From positions 310,001 to 374,000 of the forward strand of contig VHIT02000018.1 in assembly GCA_009768925.2 (NCBI GenBank): 64,000 nt of DNA, given 5' to 3'. The notes under the pieces were generated by a model, which made no database searches, was not told the DNA's origin, and worked only from the letters and a program-made list of their open reading frames with translations. The stretch is from Cryptosporidium bovis (Eukaryota; Apicomplexa; Conoidasida; Eucoccidiorida; Cryptosporidiidae). Positions 29,801-39,714 of this stretch are shown here, piece after piece. Made by a program: the position numbers and the translations under genes. Each line of letters starts with the position of its first letter. Position 1 is the first letter of the stretch.

Positions 29801-32337
29801 TGGAAAAAAAACTCATCAGGCTGTAGTCCAGAAAAAAAGCTATTTCCTACAAATCCCCTGCTTCTTCCATCTACACAGTTCATCTTAAAGTGTGGAAGAG
29901 TTCTATTTGTGAATCCATTTTGTATTCTTTGACCAGCAACATTTTGTTGACCTACACAAGCAACCATTTGAGCTATATTAATCAGCTGTCCTTTTGCTCC
30001 AGATAAGTACATCAATAAAGGTTTATTATTTGGAGGGAGACTTTGATGTGAAGCTCTACCTGCTTCATTTCTAATCTCATCCAGTATTTTCTTAACTTTA
30101 AGCTCAAGAGTATCTTCAAGAGTTAAACCGGGATGGGGGACTAATTTTCCTCTCTCAAACAAGTTAATCTCATCTTGTACTCTCTGATAACCATCTTCTA
30201 GCAATTTTCTTTTGGCTACGAGTAATTCATTATTTGGCGTAACATCGTCTATTCCAATAGTCATTCCTTTATTAGCTAAAAATCTAGATACAAATCTCGA
30301 GATTCTTCCCATGCATTCTGAACTCTTTTTATTGCTATTTTCTCTTAATATATAAAAGAATAGACCTTCTTTAGACCCACCACCCAGTACTTTTTTTCCT
30401 ATCGCCCCTGCCAATAATTCTGAGTGTCTGACTATGACATAACCTTCATTCGGACATAGGTCTCTAAGATCGCTTCTTGAGTCGTAATCCCTTTCTTTCA
30501 GTTCAAAAGATACATCTATTCTTTCTTTTTCGTTTGAATTGGGTCTTAATATCATATTAAATACTTGTTTTCCAGTCCAAAGTTCAACAGGTTTTAATAC
30601 TGTTGGAGGAGGGAGTTCCATCGAAATAAGTCCATTTGAAAAGTAACAGCAATATTGAGAAAACTGATCCCTAGTTAGAAATATATCCCTACTAGTTAAC
30701 ATGTACATTCCCAATAAAAAATCTTGTGTAGCTGCTATTAATGGTTCACCATTTCTAGGGGTAACTAAATTATTAACTAATCCCATTAAATGTTTAGACT
30801 CTGATCTAGCTAATTCATTTTGTGGCATGTGTAGATTCATTTCGTCGCCGTCGAAATCAGCGTTATATGGGGCGCAAGCACATTCATTAAATCTAAATGT
30901 TCTCCACGGCATAACTACAACTTTATGTGACATAATACTTAGTCTATGCAAACTTGGCTGTCTATTAAATAAAACAATATCTCCTGTTTTCATATGCCTT
31001 TCAACAATGTCTCCAATTTCTAAACGCTCCGACACCACTCTTTTATTAGCATATCTCAAACTTGACTTACTTCCATTACTTTTATATACATAACATGCTC
31101 CTGGCCAAATATCATGACCATTTAACACTGCTTCTCTCAACGAATCAATATTAATTGCATTTACTCTTTCCGGGTAGGTTAACTTTTTTGCTATGATTAC
31201 GGGTACAACCACTTCGTCTACATCTATATTAGGATCTGGAGATATAACTGTCCTTCCACTAAAATCGACTCTTTTTCCACTTAAGTTACCTCTAAAACGC
31301 CCTTCCTTTCCTTTTAAGCGTTGGCATATTCCTCTTCCTGCTTTTGGAATGTTTTTGCTTGCTAATAATTGATTTACTCCAGGTGCTTCTGCATTTATAA
31401 GTCTCGTGCATTGTAATTGAAGAAATTCCCAATTACCCAATAATTGAAATGTTTGAAAACCTGATTTCATCTGTGATTTTATTATATTATTCAAGTCAGT
31501 TATCTCTGATAATATTACTGTTAGATCGTCTTCGTTACTTCCAGATTCTCCCATTGTAACTGATGGTCTTATACAATTAGGTGGTACGGGAAGTCGTGAA
31601 ATTAGTAAATTTTCTGGTTTAAATATTTCCATAATATCTAAATCCTGATATGGAGTTCTTTTTAATAATGTTTGAACATATGCTGGTGTCAAATCTTCTA
31701 CATATTCCCTCCCATCGATTTTTACTGTATGTGTTAATTTCATAAATTGATCTAATGTAGGTTTTATGGTCCTTCTTAATTGTCCCTGTTGTGAGTGGCA
31801 TCTTGGACATGTCTTTACTTTCTTACATCTGTCTACCAATTTTCTAAATTGGAGTCTATATGAATGAGCTATTGAATATGACTGACGGAGTTTAGTTAAA
31901 TGTTGCTTTTTTTCTTCACCTGTTATTAGAAAGGAACCACAATTTTTGCATATACAACAAAGTATTCCGTATAAGTGTTTAAAATAACCTACATGGAACA
32001 CTGGTTGCTGTAGATCTATATAACCCCAATGCCCCCCACATGTCCTTAAACTGCCACCGCAGCTGGAACATTGTGCATCTGCTCTATTCGCTCCCAATTT
32101 TAAATCCAAAACTCCTCCCTGAAGAGGTATATTTGTCATTGGTTTATATATCTCTCTGTGCACCACTTCCATATGTGCTGAACGTGCTATTTCATCACTT
32201 CCCAAAGCTGAAAATTCCACTGCTTCTATATCTCTTCTTCTAGAAACATTTAATACACTTTCCTTAGGTTTATTTATACCTTCTGAAATTTCTAACTCAA
32301 AGTTACCCATTTTCAACTTTGCTCTAATTTCTGACAT
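26830..32337 (-). CDS. RPC1: DNA-directed RNA polymerase III largest subunit
   Basis: Catalytic subunit of RNA polymerase III, which transcribes tRNA, 5S rRNA and other small RNAs. Recognisable parts in order: N-terminal zinc-binding CSSCGGSLRTCGGHWGY, second zinc site, RLKGKEGRFRGNLSGKRVDF, the magnesium loop YNADFDGDEMN (about residue 490), GLQPDEFFFHTMSGREG bridge/trigger region, then QSIGEPGTQMTLKTFH and the C-terminal SGVSECVIMGKPIKIGTGSF. The last block and the short N-terminus assign it to Pol III rather than Pol I or II, and there is no heptad tail. At 1835 residues it is about 400 longer than usual, because a charged, serine- and asparagine-rich insert lies roughly between residues 930 and 1420. 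Confidence 0.95.
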   Translation of the reverse strand: MSEIRAKLKMGNFELEISEGINKPKESVLNVSRRRDIEAVEFSALGSDEIARSAHMEVVHREIYKPMTNIPLQGGVLDLKLGANRADAQCSSCGGSLRTCGGHWGYIDLQQPVFHVGYFKHLYGILCCICKNCGSFLITGEEKKQHLTKLRQSYSIAHSYRLQFRKLVDRCKKVKTCPRCHSQQGQLRRTIKPTLDQFMKLTHTVKIDGREYVEDLTPAYVQTLLKRTPYQDLDIMEIFKPENLLISRLPVPPNCIRPSVTMGESGSNEDDLTVILSEITDLNNIIKSQMKSGFQTFQLLGNWEFLQLQCTRLINAEAPGVNQLLASKNIPKAGRGICQRLKGKEGRFRGNLSGKRVDFSGRTVISPDPNIDVDEVVVPVIIAKKLTYPERVNAINIDSLREAVLNGHDIWPGACYVYKSNGSKSSLRYANKRVVSERLEIGDIVERHMKTGDIVLFNRQPSLHRLSIMSHKVVVMPWRTFRFNECACAPYNADFDGDEMNLHMPQNELARSESKHLMGLVNNLVTPRNGEPLIAATQDFLLGMYMLTSRDIFLTRDQFSQYCCYFSNGLISMELPPPTVLKPVELWTGKQVFNMILRPNSNEKERIDVSFELKERDYDSRSDLRDLCPNEGYVIVRHSELLAGAIGKKVLGGGSKEGLFFYILRENSNKKSSECMGRISRFVSRFLANKGMTIGIDDVTPNNELLVAKRKLLEDGYQRVQDEINLFERGKLVPHPGLTLEDTLELKVKKILDEIRNEAGRASHQSLPPNNKPLLMYLSGAKGQLINIAQMVACVGQQNVAGQRIQNGFTNRTLPHFKMNCVDGRSRGFVGNSFFSGLQPDEFFFHTMSGREGLVDTAVKTAETGYMQRRLVKALEDLCIKYDQTVRTSDGQIIQFVYGDDGLNPMLMEDKLALINFEKLFKHIYSFTKVHSNLFYLFKNIILDKVRNSTKNTIKYTTKSHFYSNKDAKILPPTSYITNHLTQHFEYYLINNKKIDSGLTPELFITFDTSRGTDVLQDNNTVESKTVLFDELDRLVKEEYESKRERMCMDNHRLVSICGEVDNVSNGTHIAVKKHKKDDVNVKMDVDDSIKKCDKTKRTRRNSLYIEAENENNDNKITADRNFEGEFNFDYLFFGKENKELPKYITDKLETLKVWYSRYSLEWCRSNETCICMRDSVLTYYIIHRHLPKLDVNVPLLPFEMLEWLDFLIKMTRELIPSSLLMHQKVSLLEKPTHQEKTKQVNIFSNNLRDFLIKYIERITEYRKSQGEKLGVIVSEYEEIVKEYNKDSKIDSYWINNVSKKDKDFARILEFTKKVCGNEEEERQFLEGFMVYARRFYSVESNSSNNGNSNNCGDLEDSSDIKLEELSPKSKKRSNTTQYCAVSARSSKRRIIDGDESEYSIEDKVNNLMLDNKNFVRFNKEFSITVRQMYEFMRISWIKYMKSIVEPGEAVGAIAAQSIGEPGTQMTLKTFHFAGVASMNVTLGVPRIKEIINAATKILTPIIEAKLENDSDYKFAQIVKGTIVKTTLGEVITNLEEVYSQNGVFINITLSEKAIRGLYLDINAYSVKDSIISHGPISKIKLKPEDIHILDTWRISINIGGGIVQGNGSSTNGGNVNVYFQTQLLKKGLQGVIVNGIPGVRRSIIRQDDRIDEKTGIKKKCYSLAVEGYGLLKLMGINGIVGTSTISNHVIETKEVLGIEAARQVIIQEVLKCMDAYSMDIDLRHIQLLSDIMTFRGDVLGISRFGIQKMRTSTLMLASFEETNEHLFEAAFQNRVDPVSGVSECVIMGKPIKIGTGSFDILYNSPNCDSSPLYINNKKDSVAKLSRYLSKLKRD

Positions 32338-33174
32338 TTTTGTTTGTAATTAATGTGTATTGAAATGTTAGTCCTTAAGTTGAGCTGTATATTAGAGGCA
32401 ATAGTTGCTATTGTTTCTGTTTATAAACTTTTTTGCCAAACCTAAAATACTATATTCTTATAAAAATTAATATTTATCCCTTTCCGTATCCCCGACTTTG
32501 TATGCTATCCTGATACAAAAAATATTTGCTTGACTACAGTATTACATAACCTGTCTCATTAATTTATTTTGCAAGACATATCTTCATAAACACTGTTACA
32601 TGCTGCCAGTTAAATCATTGTCCATACAAGAATATGCTCGCCTTGAAATCAGACTGAAAAAGAGATAAAAAGTAACTAATTTTTATTATAACCACATTAA
32701 TAAACATAGGTTTAAATTGGTTTGCTTTTAATTATAAACATACCGCCACTTTGCGGCAGTAATTTACCAGTCAAGTATGGTCAAAGGTAACCGGATCTTG
32801 AAATTAAGATTTTATAAGTTGCAAAAAGAAGCTATTATAAAGACGATTTTGTAAAAATATCATGGGTAGATAAAATAATATAAATACACAACATAAATAA
32901 TTATTCGAGTATAAGTTATGAACAACAAAAGTATGAATAAACAAAAGTAACAACTGGAGATTCTACAATAATCGATTATGAATTGTATTACATAAACAGT
33001 AGTTCAGAAAAATTGAGTGCATCACCCACAAGTTTCTAACATAGGTGCACTTAGCCACTCCTTACTTCCATAACAATTATATCAATTTCTTACTTTTAGT
33101 CATCGTTCTAAGAAAGTACGTCCCTTCCGTCTTCCAAGTCCAAGTCCAATTCAATTTCATTTTTTGTTTCGTCT
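32338..33174. other. RPC1 upstream / CWC24 downstream spacer
   Basis: AT-rich. ACCGCCACTTTGCGGCAG at 32742-32759 is an inverted CCGCC/GCGG pair about 400 bases before RPC1. No gene seen. Confidence 0.55.
32742..32759 (-). promoter_or_regulatory. Inverted CCGC / GCGG element upstream of RPC1
   Basis: ACCGCCACTTTGCGGCAG is nearly the same as the element at 16432 (ACCGCCACTTGGCGGGAA), which suggests a shared binding site. Confidence 0.42.
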
Positions 33175-34125
33175 TCACTCCCGCTCCTGCTCGCTCTCAC
33201 TTTTGTCTTCATATTCACCATCTTCAGAATCTTGCTCAAAATCAAATATGCCAGATTTTATTGCAGCTAAAACATTCTCGGCGGTATTAAATGTACCGCG
33301 TGTCGGAGTGTTGCATTGAAAGCATCTAGAACTTTTTGTATATTGACTAAAAGCACATTTTTCACAAAAGTAATGTTTGCATAACGTAACAACAGGATTG
33401 CAATTTTCGTTGTAAACCCACTTTTTTTTACAAATAAAACAATATGAAGGCAATTTATCATTGTCATTTTCTTGCTCATTATTGCTATTATCACACAAAT
33501 TCGAACCAGAGTTCAATTTTAACTTTTTTTTCACTTGTTCATTCCACTCTCTATCTAGTTTCCAACCACTGGTGAAATCACTCCTGTCATGCAAGAATTT
33601 ACACGTATCACCAAAGCCACAATATCCTGTTTCTTTGTAGTCCTTACAAATATCATGTTGGTAATCAATCACTAATGTTTGTTTAATATTAGAATTTCTA
33701 GATTCTATAGTATCAAAACTACGTCTTGTATAAATATTTTTATTATACTTATTTTTTGTATTGTCACTGTCAGTGTACTCATCAAAGTTACTTATAGTCA
33801 TATCACGGTTATTTAATATATTATAATTGTCCTTGCTAAACTTTATATTACTTTTTTGCGATATTAAAGTGGCTTTTTCATTTTCAGTTTTGTTTTTAAT
33901 TTGATCATCAATTGAATTTTCTGATGAGAAATTTAGAAGATGACCCTTTAAATTATTTATATCTGTTATCAAATGTGCTTTCTCCTCTTTTTTTTTAAAC
34001 TTAATATTTGTATGATCACTGTTAAAACTATCTTTAATTCCATTTATATCTATACCAACCTCTTCACCCTTGACATCGTGTACAGAACGTGTTTTATCTT
34101 TATTCACATTTCTCTTTCTAAACAT
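33175..34125 (-). CDS. CWC24: Splicing factor CWC24/RNF113 (CCCH plus RING)
   Basis: Spliceosome-associated factor that acts around step-one activation. The 316-residue protein has a poorly conserved charged N-terminal half. A CCCH zinc finger follows (Cys160, Cys169, Cys175, His179, within DICKDYKETGYCGFGDTCKF). A C3HC4 RING finger comes next (Cys229, Cys232, Cys249, His251, Cys254, Cys257, Cys268, Cys271). CCCH followed by RING, with SGWKLDREWNEQ between them, is the family signature. The C-terminus is acidic. It is divergent from the PUB-domain gene. TCTCCCGCCGAAG at 34406 lies between them. Confidence 0.92.
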   Translation of the reverse strand: MFRKRNVNKDKTRSVHDVKGEEVGIDINGIKDSFNSDHTNIKFKKKEEKAHLITDINNLKGHLLNFSSENSIDDQIKNKTENEKATLISQKSNIKFSKDNYNILNNRDMTISNFDEYTDSDNTKNKYNKNIYTRRSFDTIESRNSNIKQTLVIDYQHDICKDYKETGYCGFGDTCKFLHDRSDFTSGWKLDREWNEQVKKKLKLNSGSNLCDNSNNEQENDNDKLPSYCFICKKKWVYNENCNPVVTLCKHYFCEKCAFSQYTKSSRCFQCNTPTRGTFNTAENVLAAIKSGIFDFEQDSEDGEYEDKSESEQERE

Positions 34126-34551
34126 CCCGTATACTTTTACTCGTTATTGTTTTTTGAATAGTTGTTATCGCTATTTTACAAAGCTACAATTTTGTACTTA
34201 AGAGTAAATAATGTAATTTGTGCAGAAACAAAAGAAAACAAATTCTTTACATTTCAGTATTACTATTTTTAAATTACAGCAACTTATATTATTGTTATTT
34301 TTCTCGTTCTGGTGGAAAAACAGTTCCAAATCCCTTATTTTTTACCATTAAATGTATGTAATCTTTTTGACCATTAGATTTCATATTTAATTATTAGCAA
34401 AAAAATCTCCCGCCGAAGATTCACTTTAAATATACCAGACACCGAAAGCAAATTTAAAATAGGTTAGCTAATTAACGATAATATGTGTGTTTTCTGTGTG
34501 AACAGGGTTTTATAGAGTAGTTTTCTTGATTCTGTTTCCTTAATATATAAA
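34126..34551. other. Divergent promoter region
   Basis: Spacer between divergent CWC24 and the PUB-domain gene. It contains TCTCCCGCCGAAG at 34406-34418 and no ORF. Confidence 0.5.
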
Positions 34552-36012
34552 ATGACTGAGACGCAAAAAACACTAAATATGCTTGAAGGTCAGTTTACAT
34601 AAACAGGTACCGAGATAATATTAAAAAAATTAGTAAATATGCTTAATAAGAAGGATAAACTTTATATTTTAAATAAATAAATATTTATATGATCGGTGAA
34701 AATGACTAATTCTTGTCCGTTAATTTTTCCATTACATTAGAGGTGGAGTTTATTGTAGGTGAATTGCTTGAGCTAAACAAGGGTGATATTTCAAAAGGAC
34801 TGGATGATTATATTTCATTAAGAAATAAAATGGACTTTCTTATGAGAAAAACAAGGAAATATGGGAAATTTTTATCTATTAAAGATCCAAACAGGCAAAT
34901 ATATGGACCAAAGATGTTAGACAAGATGAGAAATATGTGTCAGAGATTTGAAATAATAGATCAGATATTTGAGGAACAACTTAATCCAATATTCGAATCG
35001 ATAGAAGCTGAGTACAGAAGGAAGTTGTTGGAGCTAGACGCTAATGAAAGGAAAAAGAAAGAAGAAGAATTAAAAAAGAGAATAGAAGAAGGGGTTCAAG
35101 AGACTTATTTGGAAGAGAAGGCAAGACGAATGAGACTCAAAGAAAAAGAGGATGAGGAACTTAGAAAAAAAAATGAGTTAGACCGTTTAACACAAGAGGA
35201 AATAAGCAAGCAAAATAGAATAAATGATGTTGTTAATAACCTGGTTACATATGTAAATGAATTGGAATATGAATATGGTAAATTAGTAAATGTAAATGAA
35301 TTAGAATACACTCTGAATAATTATATTAAAGATGGAGTAGTAAGACTTTTATTCGAGTGTGAAACACTGTTAAATTTTTATCTTAGTCTAGAAAAAGTAT
35401 CAGACCTAATTGGATGTATACTGAGGTAAGTTACGCATTTAAAACAGTGAACAAAAATTATATTGGTTTGCCAACCTATTAAATAAATTTATCCAATTTA
35501 AAAAAACTTTAAAGAGATCCATCAGACATTAAATTTCGTTTGATAAGATTAAGTAATGAATCTTTTTTTCAGTCATTTGGAGAAAGAAAAAGTTCGTTTT
35601 TAATTTTTTTTGGAATAGGGTTTAGGTTAATTACTCAAAAAGAAAAAAAGGAGTATTATGAGATTCTTTCTTCAAAAGACCTAAATTTAAATATTAGCCG
35701 TTTAAATACCGGTGATTCTTACATAATACTGAGGGAACCAGATCCTGTAGATCAATATGAAATGTGGATATTTTGGATGAGCAAACTTGATTTAATAAAC
35801 AATATAATAGTAAGTTTACATAACTACGATATACAAGAATTTATTTGTTAAATAAATAACTAAAATCGAAGAAGGAGATCATTAAATTGAAATACGATAA
35901 GGATTTGAGTAAGGAGTCTATATCTAAAGTAGTAGAAAACATAGTAATAGAGTTTAAAAGTAACTACGAATGCAAAATAAATGAGGGGGATGATGAAAAA
36001 GTAAGCATTTAA
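34552..36012 (+). CDS. PUB-domain protein, four exons (p97/CDC48 cofactor-like)
   Basis: Exons 34552-34588, 34741-35425, 35515-35809 and 35872-36012 give 385 residues. The introns are 152, 89 and 62 bases, and all junctions preserve frame. Residues ~110-175 form a highly charged helix rich in E, K and R. The C-terminal part, from about residue 180, reads as a PUB domain, with the core segment DPSDIKFRLIRLSNESF and, 14 residues later, FFGIGFRLI, as in PNGase and UBXD1-type proteins that bind the tail of the AAA ATPase p97/CDC48. No UBX or transglutaminase part follows. A link to ubiquitin-dependent degradation is inferred. The 3' end could instead splice once more, because AAA|GTAAGC occurs just before the stop. 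Confidence 0.7.
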
Positions 36013-36219
36013 CTGGTAGCCATCTGTTATTTTACATTTATATACGATACGTAGCTAATAGAATTTAAAGATTTATGTTATGTAAATTACTTAATATTTA
36101 ATAAACAAAACTTCAAAGAAAAATAACCCCAACTCACTTAAAATCTCTGTTTAAATGTTAAAATACATTCATTTTTAATACTAAATACACAACTTCCAAA
36201 AAGGTATTGAAACTTTTAA

Positions 36220-39200
36220 TCACATGTATGAAGATCCATCATAATTTTGATTACGATTGTGACCAATGTTATTATTTATGTATCTTGGTTTAGCACCATT
36301 TTCACTGTAAATTCCATAATTCCTATTATGTAAATCATAATCTATGTAACCATTATTCCCCCCTCCCACATTGATAAATGATTTGTGTTTATTAGTACCA
36401 ACAATAATATTTAGCAGTAAAACTGATGTTAATGAGACAATTAAACATAGAACTAATAATGTAGGACCAAATTTATCATTATATGAAATAGGTTCTTTAT
36501 TTTCAAGTGCTTTATTTCTCTTAATGTAGATGTAATAAGAGTAGCCAATGAAGAATATGCCTACTGGTGCCATAATAAGACCACATATTTGCCCTATTTG
36601 AGTGCCAAAACTCAATAATGATATTGAAATAGTAGCAAGTAATACAGACATATTCATCCACTGTAAAAGTGTTCGCTCATTTGCAAAGAATGTTTTCGGT
36701 TCAACACGTACTGTTGAAGACGTAACATTCATTTTTTTTGAGATCAATGTGTTTTTTCTCTCTCTACTTGCAAAACCTTCAATACTGCAGTTATTATTAC
36801 CAAAATTTAGGCATTCTCTTCTTCTAAACTGTCCAAAAATCCTTGAATTACTAACGTAATTACAAATTCTTCCTATAAGAGTGTGATTGTTATTTATACT
36901 GATACTAATGTTTTCTCTGTTTACTTGTTCTCCATTTAAAAGTGATATACTAAGAGAATGTGGATGAATCTCTGTTTTTTCAACAGAAAAATTGTTATTG
37001 TGGTCATTATTAATCCGAATGTTGTTAATGCCTTTATGTGTAATGTTACTTTCAAGGGAAGAAAGAATAGGGCTATTTTGAAATTCACCACCAATTAGTA
37101 AATTTGCTTCCCTTTGTGCAGTTGCTTCCTGATCATGTATTATTCTTGAATTATTTCCAGTATGAAGTACATCAATTTTGGAAGTACCCAATACATTATT
37201 GTTTAAATTAACAGAGTTAGATGAAAAATTTTTGTTATAATCAATTTGAGTATTTAATTTGTTGCGATAATCCTCATTTAAAGATGATTTATTGAATGAT
37301 TTGTTACAGGAAACGTCTGATAGTGACTGTGAATCTGAATTTGAGTCCTTAACGGCACTATTGTTATTATTTGGTTCCTGCTGATTATCAGAATCAAGTA
37401 TTATATAGTTAAACCAGTGTGGAACTTCTTTGAGCTTGTGACTAAATAAAAGAGCTGTGCAAGTCTCAATGTTTGAAAAACCAGTAACTTCTGAAACTGA
37501 TACCAATCCAAATATATCTTTCAGTGCTTCTCTTGGATCATCCTTTAATACGGTACGTTCACTAATGATACTACTGCTAGTATTGCTATTATTATTAATG
37601 ATGTTTGGGTTAATTATGCTTACACTCATAATAGCATGAGGTATAGTTTTGATGTTTTCTGAAACCATTGCTTCTGTCTGTGAATAAACAATATATGTAT
37701 TATACATAGTGGACTGTCTTATACTAGAGCTTAAATTTGATACTCCAATTTCATGGTCATAAATTTCACTATCTTTAATAAGCTCATTCAAATCTTCAGA
37801 GCAGTCTTTATTAACGCTGTTCTCGTTAATTAATGTATTTTCATCCATTTCTGGAACTATTTTCCAGTTGTTATCTATATGAACGTATATTCCCATGTTA
37901 GTGTTAACAAAACTGGTTCTCTCAAACCATAAATGAATAAAAGGTCCTAATCTTCTATGTTTTATAAAATCAACAAAACAACTTATTAATAATATTTGAT
38001 CTTGTGTTAATTTTCTCCCAAAAGAGTCATTTAAATACGATTTTATGTCAAATTTATTCGATGTAATCGAGTTTTTACTTGCCCTTTTTAAATTACCATA
38101 TGTTTTAATTATATGGTAAACGTCTTTTTGTTGTATTAACATTGTTTTACTACTCAAATTATTTAACTTGCTTGAAAATTTAATCCCATCGTTCCCAGTG
38201 TTGATATTATTACTTAAACTATTCTTGCCTGATTCATCTATAGAAACAACTTTTGGGTCGAACCATTCAACCATTGAACAACATGGTTCAGTCGGATGTA
38301 CCCAATCTAAATTTAACCACTGTTCCGGGTTACCATCATTATCGCCATACCATCTCAATCTAAAGGTATAGTCCTGATACTTTTTTGGAACTAATTCCTC
38401 GTCTATATTTGAATAAGCCGAAATATGCTTATTTAATTGTATGCTATCATCCTCAAAATTAGTATTGTTATTGTCTAAATTGCAAGTGGATGAACTAAAT
38501 GAAAGTGATGAAAATCTTTTTCTTATATTTCTTATTCTGTGGTATTCACTGTACTCCTCGTTATCAAAATACAAATATGATATTGTAGTTGTTTGCAATG
38601 TTATATATGAAGATGTTTGGTTACTTACTGAAGAGTGTATTTGGGAAGAAGCTAAACTTGATTTTGGAGATGATGAGTATGGGAGGGAGAAGGAAACTGG
38701 AAAATGAGGAAGTGATGGAGGGCAGATATTGCTTTCATTCGCATTCCCTAATAAGGTGGGTAACAAATTTGATTGAGTATTGCCAGAAGACATTAATAAA
38801 GGATGTGATGTTTTTAAATTGCTCTTTTCTTTCTCAGCTTCTTTAATCGTAACAACTCCCTTTCCATACGTTTTAGACAAATAATGTGCTTTTAGCAATC
38901 CTATTGAAAATAGAGGAACAGTCTTTAAAAGCAAAACTTTTACCTTCATTATATCATCAGGTAAAATAAGATGTTTAGAATGTAATTCAAATGAGGATGA
39001 TAACGAAAACGATGTATTTGATTCGTATTCTTTTTTTATTTTTTTGCCGACCCTCATCTTTAGTTCTTCTATCTTTTCGTAACAAAATGATAAATACCCA
39101 AGAAGCATGTCCAGATTCATATTCATAAATGGTTCTCTTGCAAGTCTGGCTAAATACCACGATGAAGACGATGATTTATTTATCTTATCGTATTTTCTCG

Positions 39201-39714
39201 TTATTTTTCTGAATCCAGTATAGTTCAACCTTTGGTAGCTCTCCAAGAATATTATTTCATCACTTTTTTTATCAAGTTGTTCAATTATTGGGGAAATTAT
39301 ATCCTCCAATAATTCGAATGTTATTGTTTCCTTGAATATGTTACCTATATTATCTCCACTATTTACTTCTGGAAGTTTACATTTTTCATCAACAGATCCA
39401 CTGTTCAATTGATTTAAGTATTCTTGTATATTTATAAGGGAATCCTTAATTTCATTGAACATTATCTTACTAAATGAATTGATTTTATCCAATTCATGGT
39501 TTAATAAATCCATAAATCTACTTTCTGCCGGCCTATAAATGGAACCTGATAGTGCTTTTGTATTACCAAAATTGTTAGTTACTTCATTTATTGTATAACT
39601 AGATGTATCCGACCCTGTTATTAATTTTATCGCCTTTTTAAGTTCTCTGTATGATAAATAATGTTGACTATATTTTTGATTTATATAATGTTGTAATTTT
39701 TTGCTAAATCTCAT
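36220..39714 (-). CDS. SPX/VTC-family protein (VTC2/3-like), 1164 aa
   Basis: Subunit-like member of the vacuolar transporter chaperone complex, which makes polyphosphate and moves it into acidic organelles. The N-terminus is an SPX domain (MRFSKKLQHYINQKY; KKAIKLI), the inositol pyrophosphate sensor. The middle aligns with the VTC catalytic tunnel fold (RLRWYGDND; PFIHLWFERTSF), but is broken by long S/N-rich inserts. The C-terminus is a DUF202 unit with three membrane helices, entered by EPKTFFANERTLLQWMNMS. In active VTC4 the motif AVLEVKL carries a catalytic Glu and Lys; here it reads AIMSVSI, so the domain is probably inactive, as in regulatory VTC subunits. Confidence 0.82.
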   Translation of the reverse strand: MRFSKKLQHYINQKYSQHYLSYRELKKAIKLITGSDTSSYTINEVTNNFGNTKALSGSIYRPAESRFMDLLNHELDKINSFSKIMFNEIKDSLINIQEYLNQLNSGSVDEKCKLPEVNSGDNIGNIFKETITFELLEDIISPIIEQLDKKSDEIIFLESYQRLNYTGFRKITRKYDKINKSSSSSWYLARLAREPFMNMNLDMLLGYLSFCYEKIEELKMRVGKKIKKEYESNTSFSLSSSFELHSKHLILPDDIMKVKVLLLKTVPLFSIGLLKAHYLSKTYGKGVVTIKEAEKEKSNLKTSHPLLMSSGNTQSNLLPTLLGNANESNICPPSLPHFPVSFSLPYSSSPKSSLASSQIHSSVSNQTSSYITLQTTTISYLYFDNEEYSEYHRIRNIRKRFSSLSFSSSTCNLDNNNTNFEDDSIQLNKHISAYSNIDEELVPKKYQDYTFRLRWYGDNDGNPEQWLNLDWVHPTEPCCSMVEWFDPKVVSIDESGKNSLSNNINTGNDGIKFSSKLNNLSSKTMLIQQKDVYHIIKTYGNLKRASKNSITSNKFDIKSYLNDSFGRKLTQDQILLISCFVDFIKHRRLGPFIHLWFERTSFVNTNMGIYVHIDNNWKIVPEMDENTLINENSVNKDCSEDLNELIKDSEIYDHEIGVSNLSSSIRQSTMYNTYIVYSQTEAMVSENIKTIPHAIMSVSIINPNIINNNSNTSSSIISERTVLKDDPREALKDIFGLVSVSEVTGFSNIETCTALLFSHKLKEVPHWFNYIILDSDNQQEPNNNNSAVKDSNSDSQSLSDVSCNKSFNKSSLNEDYRNKLNTQIDYNKNFSSNSVNLNNNVLGTSKIDVLHTGNNSRIIHDQEATAQREANLLIGGEFQNSPILSSLESNITHKGINNIRINNDHNNNFSVEKTEIHPHSLSISLLNGEQVNRENISISINNNHTLIGRICNYVSNSRIFGQFRRRECLNFGNNNCSIEGFASRERKNTLISKKMNVTSSTVRVEPKTFFANERTLLQWMNMSVLLATISISLLSFGTQIGQICGLIMAPVGIFFIGYSYYIYIKRNKALENKEPISYNDKFGPTLLVLCLIVSLTSVLLLNIIVGTNKHKSFINVGGGNNGYIDYDLHNRNYGIYSENGAKPRYINNNIGHNRNQNYDGSSYM

